DNA from: Pseudoselenomonas ruminantium
Lineage (GTDB): Bacteria; Bacillota; Negativicutes; Selenomonadales; Selenomonadaceae
Direction of reading: 5' to 3'
Assembly: GCF_900104055.1 (NCBI RefSeq)
Contig: NZ_FNJQ01000018.1
Span: 1 to 64,000 of the forward strand
DNA: 64,000 bases
Below, one piece after another: positions 48,850-56,844 of this stretch. Position numbers and translations under genes: made by a program. The notes below the pieces were generated by a model. It was not told where the DNA came from, searched no databases, and worked only from the letters and a program-made list of their open reading frames with translations. Positions within the stretch are counted from its first letter, which is position 1. The number at the start of each line of letters is the position of its first letter.

Positions 48850-49866
48850 TCAGCCCTCGTACTTAGCTAATTTCTTTTCCAGCTGCTTGATTTTCTTGTT
48901 CATTTCCGGCAGGCGTTTCATCAGCGCCTGCATGCGCAGCCATTCTGCATGCGGCTGCACGGGGAAACCGGCACAGAAAACACCTTCCGGCATATCGCCG
49001 ATGATACCGGAACGGCCGCCATAGACGGAATTAGCTCCGATATTGATATGGCCGACCGTAGCGGACTGGCCGCCAAAGGTCACGTTATGCCCCACCGTCG
49101 TAGAACCGGAAATACCCGTCTGCGCCACGATCAGGCAGTTCGCGCCAATCTTGCAGTTATGGCCGATATGGACGAGATTGTCGATCTTCGTACCCTTGCC
49201 GATGACCGTTGCGCCCATAGCGGCCCGGTCGATACCATCATGGGCACCGATTTCCACATCATCTTCCACGACCACGATGCCCACCTGCGGTACCTTGGTG
49301 TGAACGCCGTCTTTCGTCGTGAAGCCGAAGCCATCGGAACCGATCACAGCCGAGCTGTGGATCACGCAGCGCTTGCCCACCCGGCAGTATTCCCGCACCG
49401 TAGCGCTGGAATAGATCACTGTATCGTCCCCGATCTCGGCATACTGACCGATATAGGTATGGGGATAGAGCACGACGTTGTCTCCGATGACGGCATGGTC
49501 GTCCACCATGGCAAAAGGCATGATGGTCACGTTCCTGCCGAGCTTCACATCCTTGCCGATATGTGCCTTATCGCTGACTTCCACAGCCCGCTCAAGCTTC
49601 GGCGTGAAGATGGAGAGCAGTTTAGCAAAGGCCGCACGGGGATCTTCCACATAGAGAGCCGTCTTCGGGAAATTCTCTGTGCCCTCCGGCAGCATCACAG
49701 CTGCCGCCTTGCAGGTCTTTGCCTTCTCGATATGGGGTTCCACGGCAAAGGTCAGATCACTGCTTCCGGCACCGTCGATATTATCGAGGCCCTCTATCTC
49801 CACGGCAGCGTCACCAGCAATGCGGCCGCCGACCAGATCTGCGATTTCCTGTAATGTCTTTTTCAT
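48850..49866 (-). CDS. lpxD: UDP-3-O-acylglucosamine N-acyltransferase LpxD
   Basis: A 338-aa acyltransferase: an N-terminal uridine-binding domain ([20 protein letters not shown]), a left-handed beta-helix of hexapeptide repeats with the catalytic-type segment [20 protein letters not shown], and a C-terminal helical coil ending in [15 protein letters not shown]. It catalyses the third lipid A step, after LpxC. Confidence 0.97.
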   Translation of the reverse strand: MKKTLQEIADLVGGRIAGDAAVEIEGLDNIDGAGSSDLTFAVEPHIEKAKTCKAAAVMLPEGTENFPKTALYVEDPRAAFAKLLSIFTPKLERAVEVSDKAHIGKDVKLGRNVTIMPFAMVDDHAVIGDNVVLYPHTYIGQYAEIGDDTVIYSSATVREYCRVGKRCVIHSSAVIGSDGFGFTTKDGVHTKVPQVGIVVVEDDVEIGAHDGIDRAAMGATVIGKGTKIDNLVHIGHNCKIGANCLIVAQTGISGSTTVGHNVTFGGQSATVGHINIGANSVYGGRSGIIGDMPEGVFCAGFPVQPHAEWLRMQALMKRLPEMNKKIKQLEKKLAKYEG

Positions 49867-49881
49867 CCTGCCACTCCGATC

Positions 49882-50331
49882 TTACTGCAACTGGGCGATA
49901 ACTTCATCCGTCACGTCGATAGCCCCGGTAACGGCCACCGGCTGATCGGCGCTGTTGTTGACCACCGCATCGAGTTTCTTTTCCTTGCTTACAGCAGCCA
50001 GTGCCACATCCATCTTCTGGCGCAGCTGCAGGGAGTAGGACTGGTTGAGTCCCTGAATCTTGCGCTGGCTGTCCATCTGGGCTTTCTGCAGCTCTTCCTG
50101 CGTCATGTTCGGGTTCTCCTGCATCTTCTTCTGCAGTTCTTCTCCGGCCTGCGTCTGGGCTTCCTGAATCTTCTGATTGCCCTCTTCCACGAGGCTGCTG
50201 ATCTGCGGTGCCTCCTTGGACACCCGTTCACCGTCTATATAGCCGATTTTCGTCTGGCCGCAGCCGCTGGCCAAAGTGGCACAAAGCAGAGCCATAATCA
50301 TGGCAGCGGTTGTTTTCTTGCGTAATTTCAT
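49882..50331 (-). CDS. OmpH/Skp-like lipoprotein
   Basis: A 149-aa Skp-family chaperone-like protein. The N-terminus ends in LATLASGCGQTK, a lipobox, so it is likely lipid-anchored, unlike soluble E. coli Skp. The body is a helical hairpin rich in Gln/Glu/Lys (VEEGNQKIQEAQTQAGEELQ) between short strands (KIGYIDGERVSK and KLDAVVNNSADQ). One of three adjacent Skp-like genes between bamA and lpxD. Confidence 0.85.
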   Translation of the reverse strand: MKLRKKTTAAMIMALLCATLASGCGQTKIGYIDGERVSKEAPQISSLVEEGNQKIQEAQTQAGEELQKKMQENPNMTQEELQKAQMDSQRKIQGLNQSYSLQLRQKMDVALAAVSKEKKLDAVVNNSADQPVAVTGAIDVTDEVIAQLQ

Positions 50332-50376
50332 GATAACTTCGCTTCTTTCTTTTCAATATTGATAGGATCTTGGTTA

Positions 50377-51465
50377 TTACAGATTTTTCATTTCCTGCAC
50401 GATCTCATCCGTGACATCCTGCGTTGTGATGCCGAGAGCAATGCTGTCCCGCGGACCGATATCCGTCACCCCGTCTGTCTGCGGCAGGAAAGAACGGATA
50501 TTCTGCGGATGATGCACGAGAATCAGGGTGAAATGGTGCAGGATGGCTATTTTGGCCGCCTTGCCCGCCACATCGTTCAGGATATGGGCTTCAAGGGCGG
50601 AGAGCTCGCTCTTCTTTTCCGCCAGCTGCTGGCGCTTTTCCAGCCGCTGCTGGACCTTCAAAGCCATTTCCTGCTGTTTCTGCAGCGCCTCGGCATTGCG
50701 GGCCTCGGCCTCGCTTTTGGTCTTCAGCGCCTCAGACATCTGCTGTTCTTGGAGCTGCGGCAGGCTTGCCTGCCATTTGGCCAGTTCCGGGCCCAGCTCT
50801 TTCTGCACATAGGCTTCGATCTCCGACTTGTAAGACTGCCAAAGTTCGTACTGGCGGCGCCCGCGCTCAGACTGCAGGCGGCTGCGCTGCTGCAGCCAGT
50901 CCTCGCGTTCTGCAGCGATGCTCTCCTTGGAATCCAGCGGATTGTGCATGGATGCCTGATTGTCCAGCTTGATATTGAGGTTCAGGATGGCATTGAGGTA
51001 TTCTTCATCGATTGCCTGCCGCCGGGCCTGAAAATCAGCCTCGGTGTTCTTCTTATAAGTCTCCCGCAGGCGCTGGGCCTTGCGCTCGAGCTCCGCCCGG
51101 CCGCCGATGATGTCAGCGGCATTCTTCTGCCAGACGGATTCCTTGAAAGTTTCTTCGAGCAGCTGGGGATTCTTCACCGCGAGCAGATCGCCCACATCAT
51201 TGGTTTCCAACGACAGGAGCTCACATTCCGCCTGCAGGTCCTTAAACTTTTCGTAATCCGGATGAGCCTCGATCACCTGCTGCCAATTGATGATACCGGT
51301 ATCGGCCTCAGCGGCAGCCGGTGGCGGCTCGGCCTTGGGCAGGATGAACTCCCTTGCCAGCCAGGCACCTAACAAGACAAAAGCGAGAGCCACCACTGCT
51401 CCCACAAAGATATGGCGGCCTCGCTGCCTTTTCTCTTTTACTTCTTCCTTGCCGGACTCTGCCAT
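50377..51465 (-). CDS. Membrane-anchored coiled-coil protein with OmpH-like end
   Basis: A 362-aa protein: basic cytosolic tail, one membrane helix (HIFVGAVVALAFVLLGAWLA), then a long periplasmic coiled coil (about 65-300) rich in Glu/Gln/Arg, and a C-terminal segment that resembles the end of the Skp-like neighbours (ITTQDVTDEIVQEMKNL). It looks like an extended Skp paralogue fixed to the inner membrane. Function inferred from position. Confidence 0.65.
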   Translation of the reverse strand: MAESGKEEVKEKRQRGRHIFVGAVVALAFVLLGAWLAREFILPKAEPPPAAAEADTGIINWQQVIEAHPDYEKFKDLQAECELLSLETNDVGDLLAVKNPQLLEETFKESVWQKNAADIIGGRAELERKAQRLRETYKKNTEADFQARRQAIDEEYLNAILNLNIKLDNQASMHNPLDSKESIAAEREDWLQQRSRLQSERGRRQYELWQSYKSEIEAYVQKELGPELAKWQASLPQLQEQQMSEALKTKSEAEARNAEALQKQQEMALKVQQRLEKRQQLAEKKSELSALEAHILNDVAGKAAKIAILHHFTLILVHHPQNIRSFLPQTDGVTDIGPRDSIALGITTQDVTDEIVQEMKNL

Positions 51466-51493
51466 GGTGACACCTCACTTTTAAGCTTAAAAG

Positions 51494-51523
51494 TAGTACC
51501 GAGCAGATTATGCTCGGTACTTA
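51494..51523. terminator. Hairpin between Skp-like genes
   Basis: AGTACCGAGCA / TGCTCGGTACT, a perfect 11-bp stem followed on the minus strand by ACTTTT. Partial terminator or mRNA-processing structure inside the cluster. Confidence 0.55.
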
Positions 51524-51556
51524 CCTTTCTATTCTAATCAGTGTAGCACCTGACTA

Positions 51557-52021
51557 TTATTTGCTGACCTGCTTCAGGACATCCTGAGTGATGTCCACGC
51601 CGCCGTAAACCACAGCGCCCTTGTCGAGGACAACGGACAGCCCCTTCTGTTCAGCGACCTTCTTCACGGAATCTTCCACGCTCTTGGTGATGGGTTCCAT
51701 GAGTTCCTGATTCTTCTGCTGCAGGCGCTGCTGCGTCTGCGTGTAGTAATCACGCTTTTCATTATCGTTCATGTTAGCGGATTTGGTCTCAAATTCCTTC
51801 TGGGCAGCCGTGACAGCTTCCTGCATTTCCTTGGAAGCTTCCTGAACCTTCGGATGCTGGCTCATGATCTGGCTGTAATCAACCACGCCCACATTGGAGC
51901 TGGCTGCACTGGCCATGTTCGGGCCGAACTGCGTGAGAGCCATCGCTACCACAGAACCCACGAAAGCCAGCGCGATGAGAATGCTAACAATCTTAACCTG
52001 TTTTTTCTGCAATTTAACCAT
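51557..52021 (-). CDS. OmpH/Skp-like periplasmic chaperone
   Basis: A 154-aa protein. Hydrophobic N-terminal helix (IVSILIALAFVGSVVAMALT) as signal or anchor, then NVGVVDYSQIMSQHPKVQEA and helical arms, ending in LSVVLDKGAVVYGGVDITQD, the standard Skp/OmpH finish. It should hold unfolded outer-membrane proteins. ATG at 52021 with AAGGAG upstream; the longer frame is unsupported. It follows the outer-membrane protein gene. Confidence 0.9.
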   Translation of the reverse strand: MVKLQKKQVKIVSILIALAFVGSVVAMALTQFGPNMASAASSNVGVVDYSQIMSQHPKVQEASKEMQEAVTAAQKEFETKSANMNDNEKRDYYTQTQQRLQQKNQELMEPITKSVEDSVKKVAEQKGLSVVLDKGAVVYGGVDITQDVLKQVSK

Positions 52022-52138
52022 TTCAAAATCTCCTTTTCCCCTGAGGGGATTTTCGTTGAATTTATAAATGCCGTATACGATAGACATTATAACTCTATGG
52101 AACAAATTTTGCAATGACAAAATCTGTCCCGCACACAC

Positions 52139-53428
52139 CTAAAAATTGCCAATCAGACGCAGCCAGTTCTGCTCATTGTCCACCACATACTCCAATCCCA
52201 TAAAGTCGTGAAGCTGATAGCGCAGGGCTGCCTCTCCGAGCCGGTCTGCCCGGCGGTATTCATAACGCAGGAGCCAGCGCGGCCCGAGCTTCTGGGCAGC
52301 ATCGTAGATAAAGCCATGCCGGCGGATATCATAGCGCATCCCCAGCAGGCGCCCGCCGGGAAGGTCATGATGCCAGCCCAGTTGCCAGCCCCAGCGCACT
52401 TCTTCCGGACGGAAATCCACCTGTGCAAAGAGCTCATCCCGCGCCCCGAGCTTCTGTCCGCCATGCAGTCGGAAGAGCAGGTTCCTGTCGGAATCATGTT
52501 TGCCCTTGTCCTTGCGCCCCAGATCCAGCCAGCCGGTAAGGCGCAGACGATAGCGGCTGCTGTCCGAACGGCTCATGACATGGCTGCGCTCGTCCGGATC
52601 GATTTCCACCTGCGTCTGCATCCTGAGCCGCCGGAAATCCGGGCCATCATCCAGCTCCCGGGCAAACTGCGTGGCCAGCTCCTCCCGGTGACGGCTGACA
52701 AAGCCCACCGGCACGCCCACGATATCATTGACCTGATTCTGCATGCGCTCACGATGCGTGAGCAGGGAAGAACTGGGTATCGTCCCCGAGCGCATGGATA
52801 AATCCACCGTCCGCACCACTGGCAGCCGGGGATAGACCGTAAGCCGGACGCTTGCCGCAGATTCCGGGCTCAAATCAAAATCGCCCCGGAACTCCGGCAG
52901 ATGCTCCTGCAGATAGGCATTGAGCTGCTGCTTCAGGATGCCATTAGTCCAATCGGCTGCTGCAGTCGGCAGCCCTGTCAAGGCATGGGCAAAGACCTGT
53001 TCCACGCCGGCCAGGTCCTGCCGCACCAGCTTTTCAATGCGGGGCGGCATGCCCTCCACGGTGGTTTCCACCGCCACCGTCTGAATGGTCTCCGACCAGG
53101 GCAGGAGCTCTACCTGCACCGCCGTATGCTCCCCGGGCTGTAGGTGGACGGAACTGACCGTATAGCCGACCAGCACTTTGTCAAAGACCTCATGGATCAA
53201 ATTCTCATAAGTCACCTGCTGGCTGCGAACTGCCGCGATCTCCCTGCCTTCCAGCAGCTGCTCGGCGATAGCCGCCACACTGCGGTTCATGCGTTCTGCC
53301 ACCGGCGGTGGCAGGTTGCTGCGGGCAGTGGTGACCGCCGTTATCTGCACCACCCGTTCTGCTGCCGCCACCGGCCCGGCTGGTATGAGCAGCAGCACGG
53401 CCAGCAGGACAGCAACGAAATTTCTCAT
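52139..53428 (-). CDS. Probable outer-membrane protein, function unknown
   Basis: A 429-aa exported protein. Signal peptide MRNFVAVLLAVLLLIPAGPV, cleaved near AAA. Residues about 25-250 have POTRA-like strand-helix patterns (VGYTVSSVHLQPGEHTAVQV); residues about 260-429 show alternating strands (SSRYRLRLTGWLDLGRKDK, EEVRWGWQLGWHHDLPGGRL) and end in WLRLIGNF with the terminal aromatic residue typical of Bam substrates. Sits between bamA and a skp-like gene; its stop abuts the upstream leader of that gene. Confidence 0.7.
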   Translation of the reverse strand: MRNFVAVLLAVLLLIPAGPVAAAERVVQITAVTTARSNLPPPVAERMNRSVAAIAEQLLEGREIAAVRSQQVTYENLIHEVFDKVLVGYTVSSVHLQPGEHTAVQVELLPWSETIQTVAVETTVEGMPPRIEKLVRQDLAGVEQVFAHALTGLPTAAADWTNGILKQQLNAYLQEHLPEFRGDFDLSPESAASVRLTVYPRLPVVRTVDLSMRSGTIPSSSLLTHRERMQNQVNDIVGVPVGFVSRHREELATQFARELDDGPDFRRLRMQTQVEIDPDERSHVMSRSDSSRYRLRLTGWLDLGRKDKGKHDSDRNLLFRLHGGQKLGARDELFAQVDFRPEEVRWGWQLGWHHDLPGGRLLGMRYDIRRHGFIYDAAQKLGPRWLLRYEYRRADRLGEAALRYQLHDFMGLEYVVDNEQNWLRLIGNF

Positions 53429-55426
53429 TTAGAACGTGCCACCCACGGAGAAGTGTACGCGGCCGCCCTTATCGCCACGGCCATAGTCCAGACGCAGCGG
53501 ACCGATCGGCGTATTCAGGGACAGGCCTACACCGACACTGCCGTGGATATCGCCGCTCTTCGGCATGAAGTCCTTGCTCCAGGCCGCACCCCAGTCCGTG
53601 AAGACCGCCCCCTGTACCTTGGTGACAATCGGGAAACGGTATTCCACCGTAGCCAGGCCCATGCGGCTGCCGCGGTACTGATCTTCGCGGTAACCGCGCA
53701 GGCTGTTCTGGCCACCGACCTTGTACTGGTTGAATTCGGAGATATGGCCGCGTCCCAGGCCATACTGGCCGCGCAGCGCAATAACCTGTGCATGGCCGAC
53801 CTTGAAATAGCGCTGATCCTCAATGGTTGCCTTCTGGAAATCGAAGTCACCGCCCAGACCGGCCACCTCTGCCGACAGGCTGACCTTGCCTCCTTCGGTC
53901 GGGTTATAGATATTGTCGCGGGTATCAGTCACATGCTCCAGCGTCACACTGCGGGTGGTGCCGAAGTTATACTTACGCCAGGCTGCACCGGCATCACCGC
54001 TGCGGTCAGCAACATTACCGGTTTCCGTATGACGCTTGTAGCTGTCCTTACGGTTCTTCAGCGTGATATAGTTTGTAGAATACTCACTGACCGGGCGGCC
54101 CAGGGTAATCTCACCACCGGCGTATTTACGCATATAGCTTTCTTTCAGATTACCATCGGTATCGTAGTCATCATATTCATAGGTACGGTTATAAATGCGC
54201 AGCGTACCCACGGTTTCCTTTTTATCGATGTACGGGTGGCGCCAGGAGAAGGAATAGCCCTGGGCATCGGTCTCGTCACCGCTCTTTTCATAGGTGATGC
54301 TCACGGCATCGCCCGTGCCGCGGAAGTTAGTATCGCCGATGCTGACCATTCCCAGCACGCCGTCGGCCGTGCTGTAACCGGCACCGATACCGAAGGAACC
54401 CGTACGTTTTTCCTTGACATCCAGTTCCATGACCACGGCGTTTGGTTCCACGCCCGGGTTCATCTTGATGTTGACATCTTCAAAGAAGCCCAGGTTGTAA
54501 ACGCGCTGCATGCTGCGGCGGGCCTGCTTGGAGTTGAAGGGCTCTCCCGGTTTCTGGCGCATCTCGCGCAGGATGACATAGTCCTTGGTCTTCTTGTTGC
54601 CTTTGACCTTGAAGCCTTCGAGCTTGCCCTCGTTGATCTTCAGCGTCAGATTGCCTTCTTTATCGATGTTCATATCTGTGACCTTGGCCAGGATATAACC
54701 GTCCTTGCGGTACACCTCCTTGATGGCCTGGATATTCTGCTGCAGATTGCGGCTGTTCAGGATCTCACCGGGCTTCACCGTAACGCAGGAAGCCAGAAGT
54801 TCCGTCTTGATCACCGTATTGCCCGTGATGTTCACGCTCTTGAGCACCGGATTTTCCAGCACATGATAGGTCAGGACCACGCCTTCCGGCACCTTCTGGA
54901 AGGTCGGGAACAGATCATAGAAATAACCTGTATTATAGATGGCCTCACGGTCTGCGTTCATGCCCTTCAGCGTGAACATATCGCCGGTCTTCATGCCCAA
55001 GGCTGCCTTGGCCGTGTTTTCCGTCAGCGGCGTCGTGCCCTCGAAGACGGTATCCACAATGGTTTGGCCTTCGTATTCCTTGCCGAATTTCTCGATTGCA
55101 TCTTCCTGCGGACGGTTCTTGGCCCATTCACTGGTACGGGGATCCACATTTACGGCATCCTCTTTCTTCTCAGCCGCAGGCTGTGCCTGTGCATCCTTAT
55201 CGGCAGCGGCGGCTTCTGCCGGCTGTGCCTGCGCAGCCTCTGCAGCAGCAGCATTCTCAGCCGGTTTTGTCTCAGCAGCGGCCACAGTCTGTTCTGCCGC
55301 TGCCGGTGCAGCTGCGGCCGCATCAGCAGTTGCTGCCTGCGCCATCCCCGGCACCACTGCGAAACTCGTGGCCATAGCCACGGCATAAGCTAAAAATCGT
55401 CTGTTCTTCTGTTTGGAATCGTACAA
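53429..55426 (-). CDS. bamA: Outer-membrane assembly factor BamA (Omp85), three POTRA
   Basis: A 665-aa insertase of outer-membrane beta-barrels. A signal peptide (SFAVVPGMAQA) is followed by an Ala/Glu/Pro-rich spacer (about 32-90), then three POTRA domains (about 105-330; e.g. VNITGNTVIKTELLASCVTV and FKVKGNKKTKDYVILREMRQ) instead of the five in E. coli, and a 16-strand barrel with VGVGLSLNTPIGPLRLDYGR near the end, final residues GTF. The start is TTG at 55426, with GGGAGG seven bases before it. Confidence 0.95.
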   Translation of the reverse strand: MYDSKQKNRRFLAYAVAMATSFAVVPGMAQAATADAAAAAPAAAEQTVAAAETKPAENAAAAEAAQAQPAEAAAADKDAQAQPAAEKKEDAVNVDPRTSEWAKNRPQEDAIEKFGKEYEGQTIVDTVFEGTTPLTENTAKAALGMKTGDMFTLKGMNADREAIYNTGYFYDLFPTFQKVPEGVVLTYHVLENPVLKSVNITGNTVIKTELLASCVTVKPGEILNSRNLQQNIQAIKEVYRKDGYILAKVTDMNIDKEGNLTLKINEGKLEGFKVKGNKKTKDYVILREMRQKPGEPFNSKQARRSMQRVYNLGFFEDVNIKMNPGVEPNAVVMELDVKEKRTGSFGIGAGYSTADGVLGMVSIGDTNFRGTGDAVSITYEKSGDETDAQGYSFSWRHPYIDKKETVGTLRIYNRTYEYDDYDTDGNLKESYMRKYAGGEITLGRPVSEYSTNYITLKNRKDSYKRHTETGNVADRSGDAGAAWRKYNFGTTRSVTLEHVTDTRDNIYNPTEGGKVSLSAEVAGLGGDFDFQKATIEDQRYFKVGHAQVIALRGQYGLGRGHISEFNQYKVGGQNSLRGYREDQYRGSRMGLATVEYRFPIVTKVQGAVFTDWGAAWSKDFMPKSGDIHGSVGVGLSLNTPIGPLRLDYGRGDKGGRVHFSVGGTF

Positions 55427-55454
55427 AGGTCAAACCTCCCAAAATCGTTTTCTT

Positions 55455-56000
55455 TCATTGACGCAGGATCTTACCTGCAGATTGCATGAGTTGTTGTTTT
55501 TCCATATCCGGTGGCTGCGGAACCGGCTTCACCGCCGGCGCATGAGCCTGCTCCGGCACCGGCACGGCAGGCCGTGCGGCCTGCTCAGGTTCATGCGCCG
55601 CCTGCGGCTGCGGGGCAGCATTTTTCTCCCTTACAGTTGCCCCCACCGCCTGCGGCAGTTTCTCTGCCGCAGGCTCTGCTTCTGCAGGCGCTGCCGGATG
55701 TTCGGCCGCAGCCTGCTGTGGCAGGGCAGGAACAGCCTCCTCCACCTGAGCAGGAATGGGGCCGCTTTTCCACAAAACGCCCCCCGCCAGGGCAAACGCC
55801 AATAATAAGGCCGCGCCCCGTCTTCCCCATAGGGACAGGAAGCGGCTGCGGGAACTCTGTCCCACATGGGCCAGCTCCGCTTTGGCCAGCATCAGCTTCA
55901 GATCTCCCTGCACATCGTCTTCACGCGCCAGGGAATCCTCTGCCCTGCCCAGCCAGTCCCGGGCGGCCCGGATATGATTCTGCTGTGAACGCCTGTCCAT
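55455..56000 (-). CDS. Single-pass membrane protein, possible sigma-factor partner
   Basis: A 181-aa protein: N-terminal cytosolic helical part (AARDWLGRAEDSLAREDDVQ), one membrane helix (GAALLLAFALAGGVLWKSG, about 60-80), and a Pro/Ala/Glu-rich periplasmic tail ending in MEKQQLMQSAGKILRQ. No named family. It lies 175 bp downstream of a sigma-factor gene and upstream of bamA, the position and topology of an anti-sigma factor; this is inference. Confidence 0.55.
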   Translation of the reverse strand: MDRRSQQNHIRAARDWLGRAEDSLAREDDVQGDLKLMLAKAELAHVGQSSRSRFLSLWGRRGAALLLAFALAGGVLWKSGPIPAQVEEAVPALPQQAAAEHPAAPAEAEPAAEKLPQAVGATVREKNAAPQPQAAHEPEQAARPAVPVPEQAHAPAVKPVPQPPDMEKQQLMQSAGKILRQ

Positions 56001-56175
56001 CTGCGCCCCTCCGTCTTACCTGAAATTCCTGAAACTACTCTGTCGTTATAATCGGCAGCACAGGACAAACATTCACACAGCATATAGCACTATATAAGAT
56101 GATAATATAAGTCTAGCACCATTTTTCAGCGTTTTTCAAGGTATTTTTACTTATTTTTGCTTATTTGCAAACAAT

Positions 56176-56808
56176 TTACCAATTCTGCATAAAGCGGGAA
56201 AGCATCCCGCGGATCCTTCGGATCCCCGTCTGCTGCAGGCGATAGACATGGCCGGTGCTCAGCTCCATATCCTCCGCCACAGCCGCTACATCCCGGCTGG
56301 CCAGAAAGACGTTTTCCAGCACGGCCTTTTCCTTGGCCGGAAGCCGGTCCATAGCCGTGCGCAAGCGGCCTACTAGTTCATGTGTCTCCGCCTGCTCCGC
56401 CACCGTGGGCGCAGTATCCACGAGGTTCTCCTTATAGGTCACACTCCCATCCTCCTGCAGCGCATCCATGCAGGGACTGTCGGAGCGCCCCTCTTTTTGC
56501 AGGAAATCCAGCATCCGTCCCCGGATGCGGTGGATGGCAAAGAGGCTAAAGGCTACGCCTCGCTCCGGTTCATAACGCTCCACCGCTTCAATCAGGCCTA
56601 TAGTCCCTTCCTGCACCACATCCATGATGTTCTGCAGATTGTGATAGGGCAGGGCCTGCTTGAAGACCAGCGGCTGATAGGCTTCAATCAGCTGCCGGCG
56701 GGCATCTTCATCCCCGCCGCGCTTGTACGCCAGCCAAAGCCTGTCCTCCCGCTCCCGCGTCAAAGGTTTCACTTTCTGTAATTCCGCCACATATTGGGCA
56801 AAGCGCAA
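56176..56808 (-). CDS. Sigma-70 family (group 3-like) sigma factor
   Basis: A 210-aa sigma factor. Region 2 reads LIEAYQPLVFKQALPYHNLQ, then DVVQEGTIGLIEAVERYEPE and FSLFAIHRIRGRMLDFLQKE; region 4 reads LPAKEKAVLENVFLASRDVA with helix-turn-helix STGHVYRLQQTGIRRIRGML. There is no region 1.1. Resembles SigF/FliA-type factors in length. The start is TTG at 56808 behind AGGGAGGTG; an upstream TTG adds eight residues. It lies inside the envelope cluster, just after tamB. Confidence 0.88.
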   Translation of the reverse strand: MRFAQYVAELQKVKPLTREREDRLWLAYKRGGDEDARRQLIEAYQPLVFKQALPYHNLQNIMDVVQEGTIGLIEAVERYEPERGVAFSLFAIHRIRGRMLDFLQKEGRSDSPCMDALQEDGSVTYKENLVDTAPTVAEQAETHELVGRLRTAMDRLPAKEKAVLENVFLASRDVAAVAEDMELSTGHVYRLQQTGIRRIRGMLSRFMQNW

Positions 56809-56844
56809 CGCCTCCACCTCCCTTCTAAACAAATCCGTATAAAC

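Noticed and set aside
53144-55393. A 749-aa open frame opposite bamA
   Set aside because: Antisense shadow of bamA.
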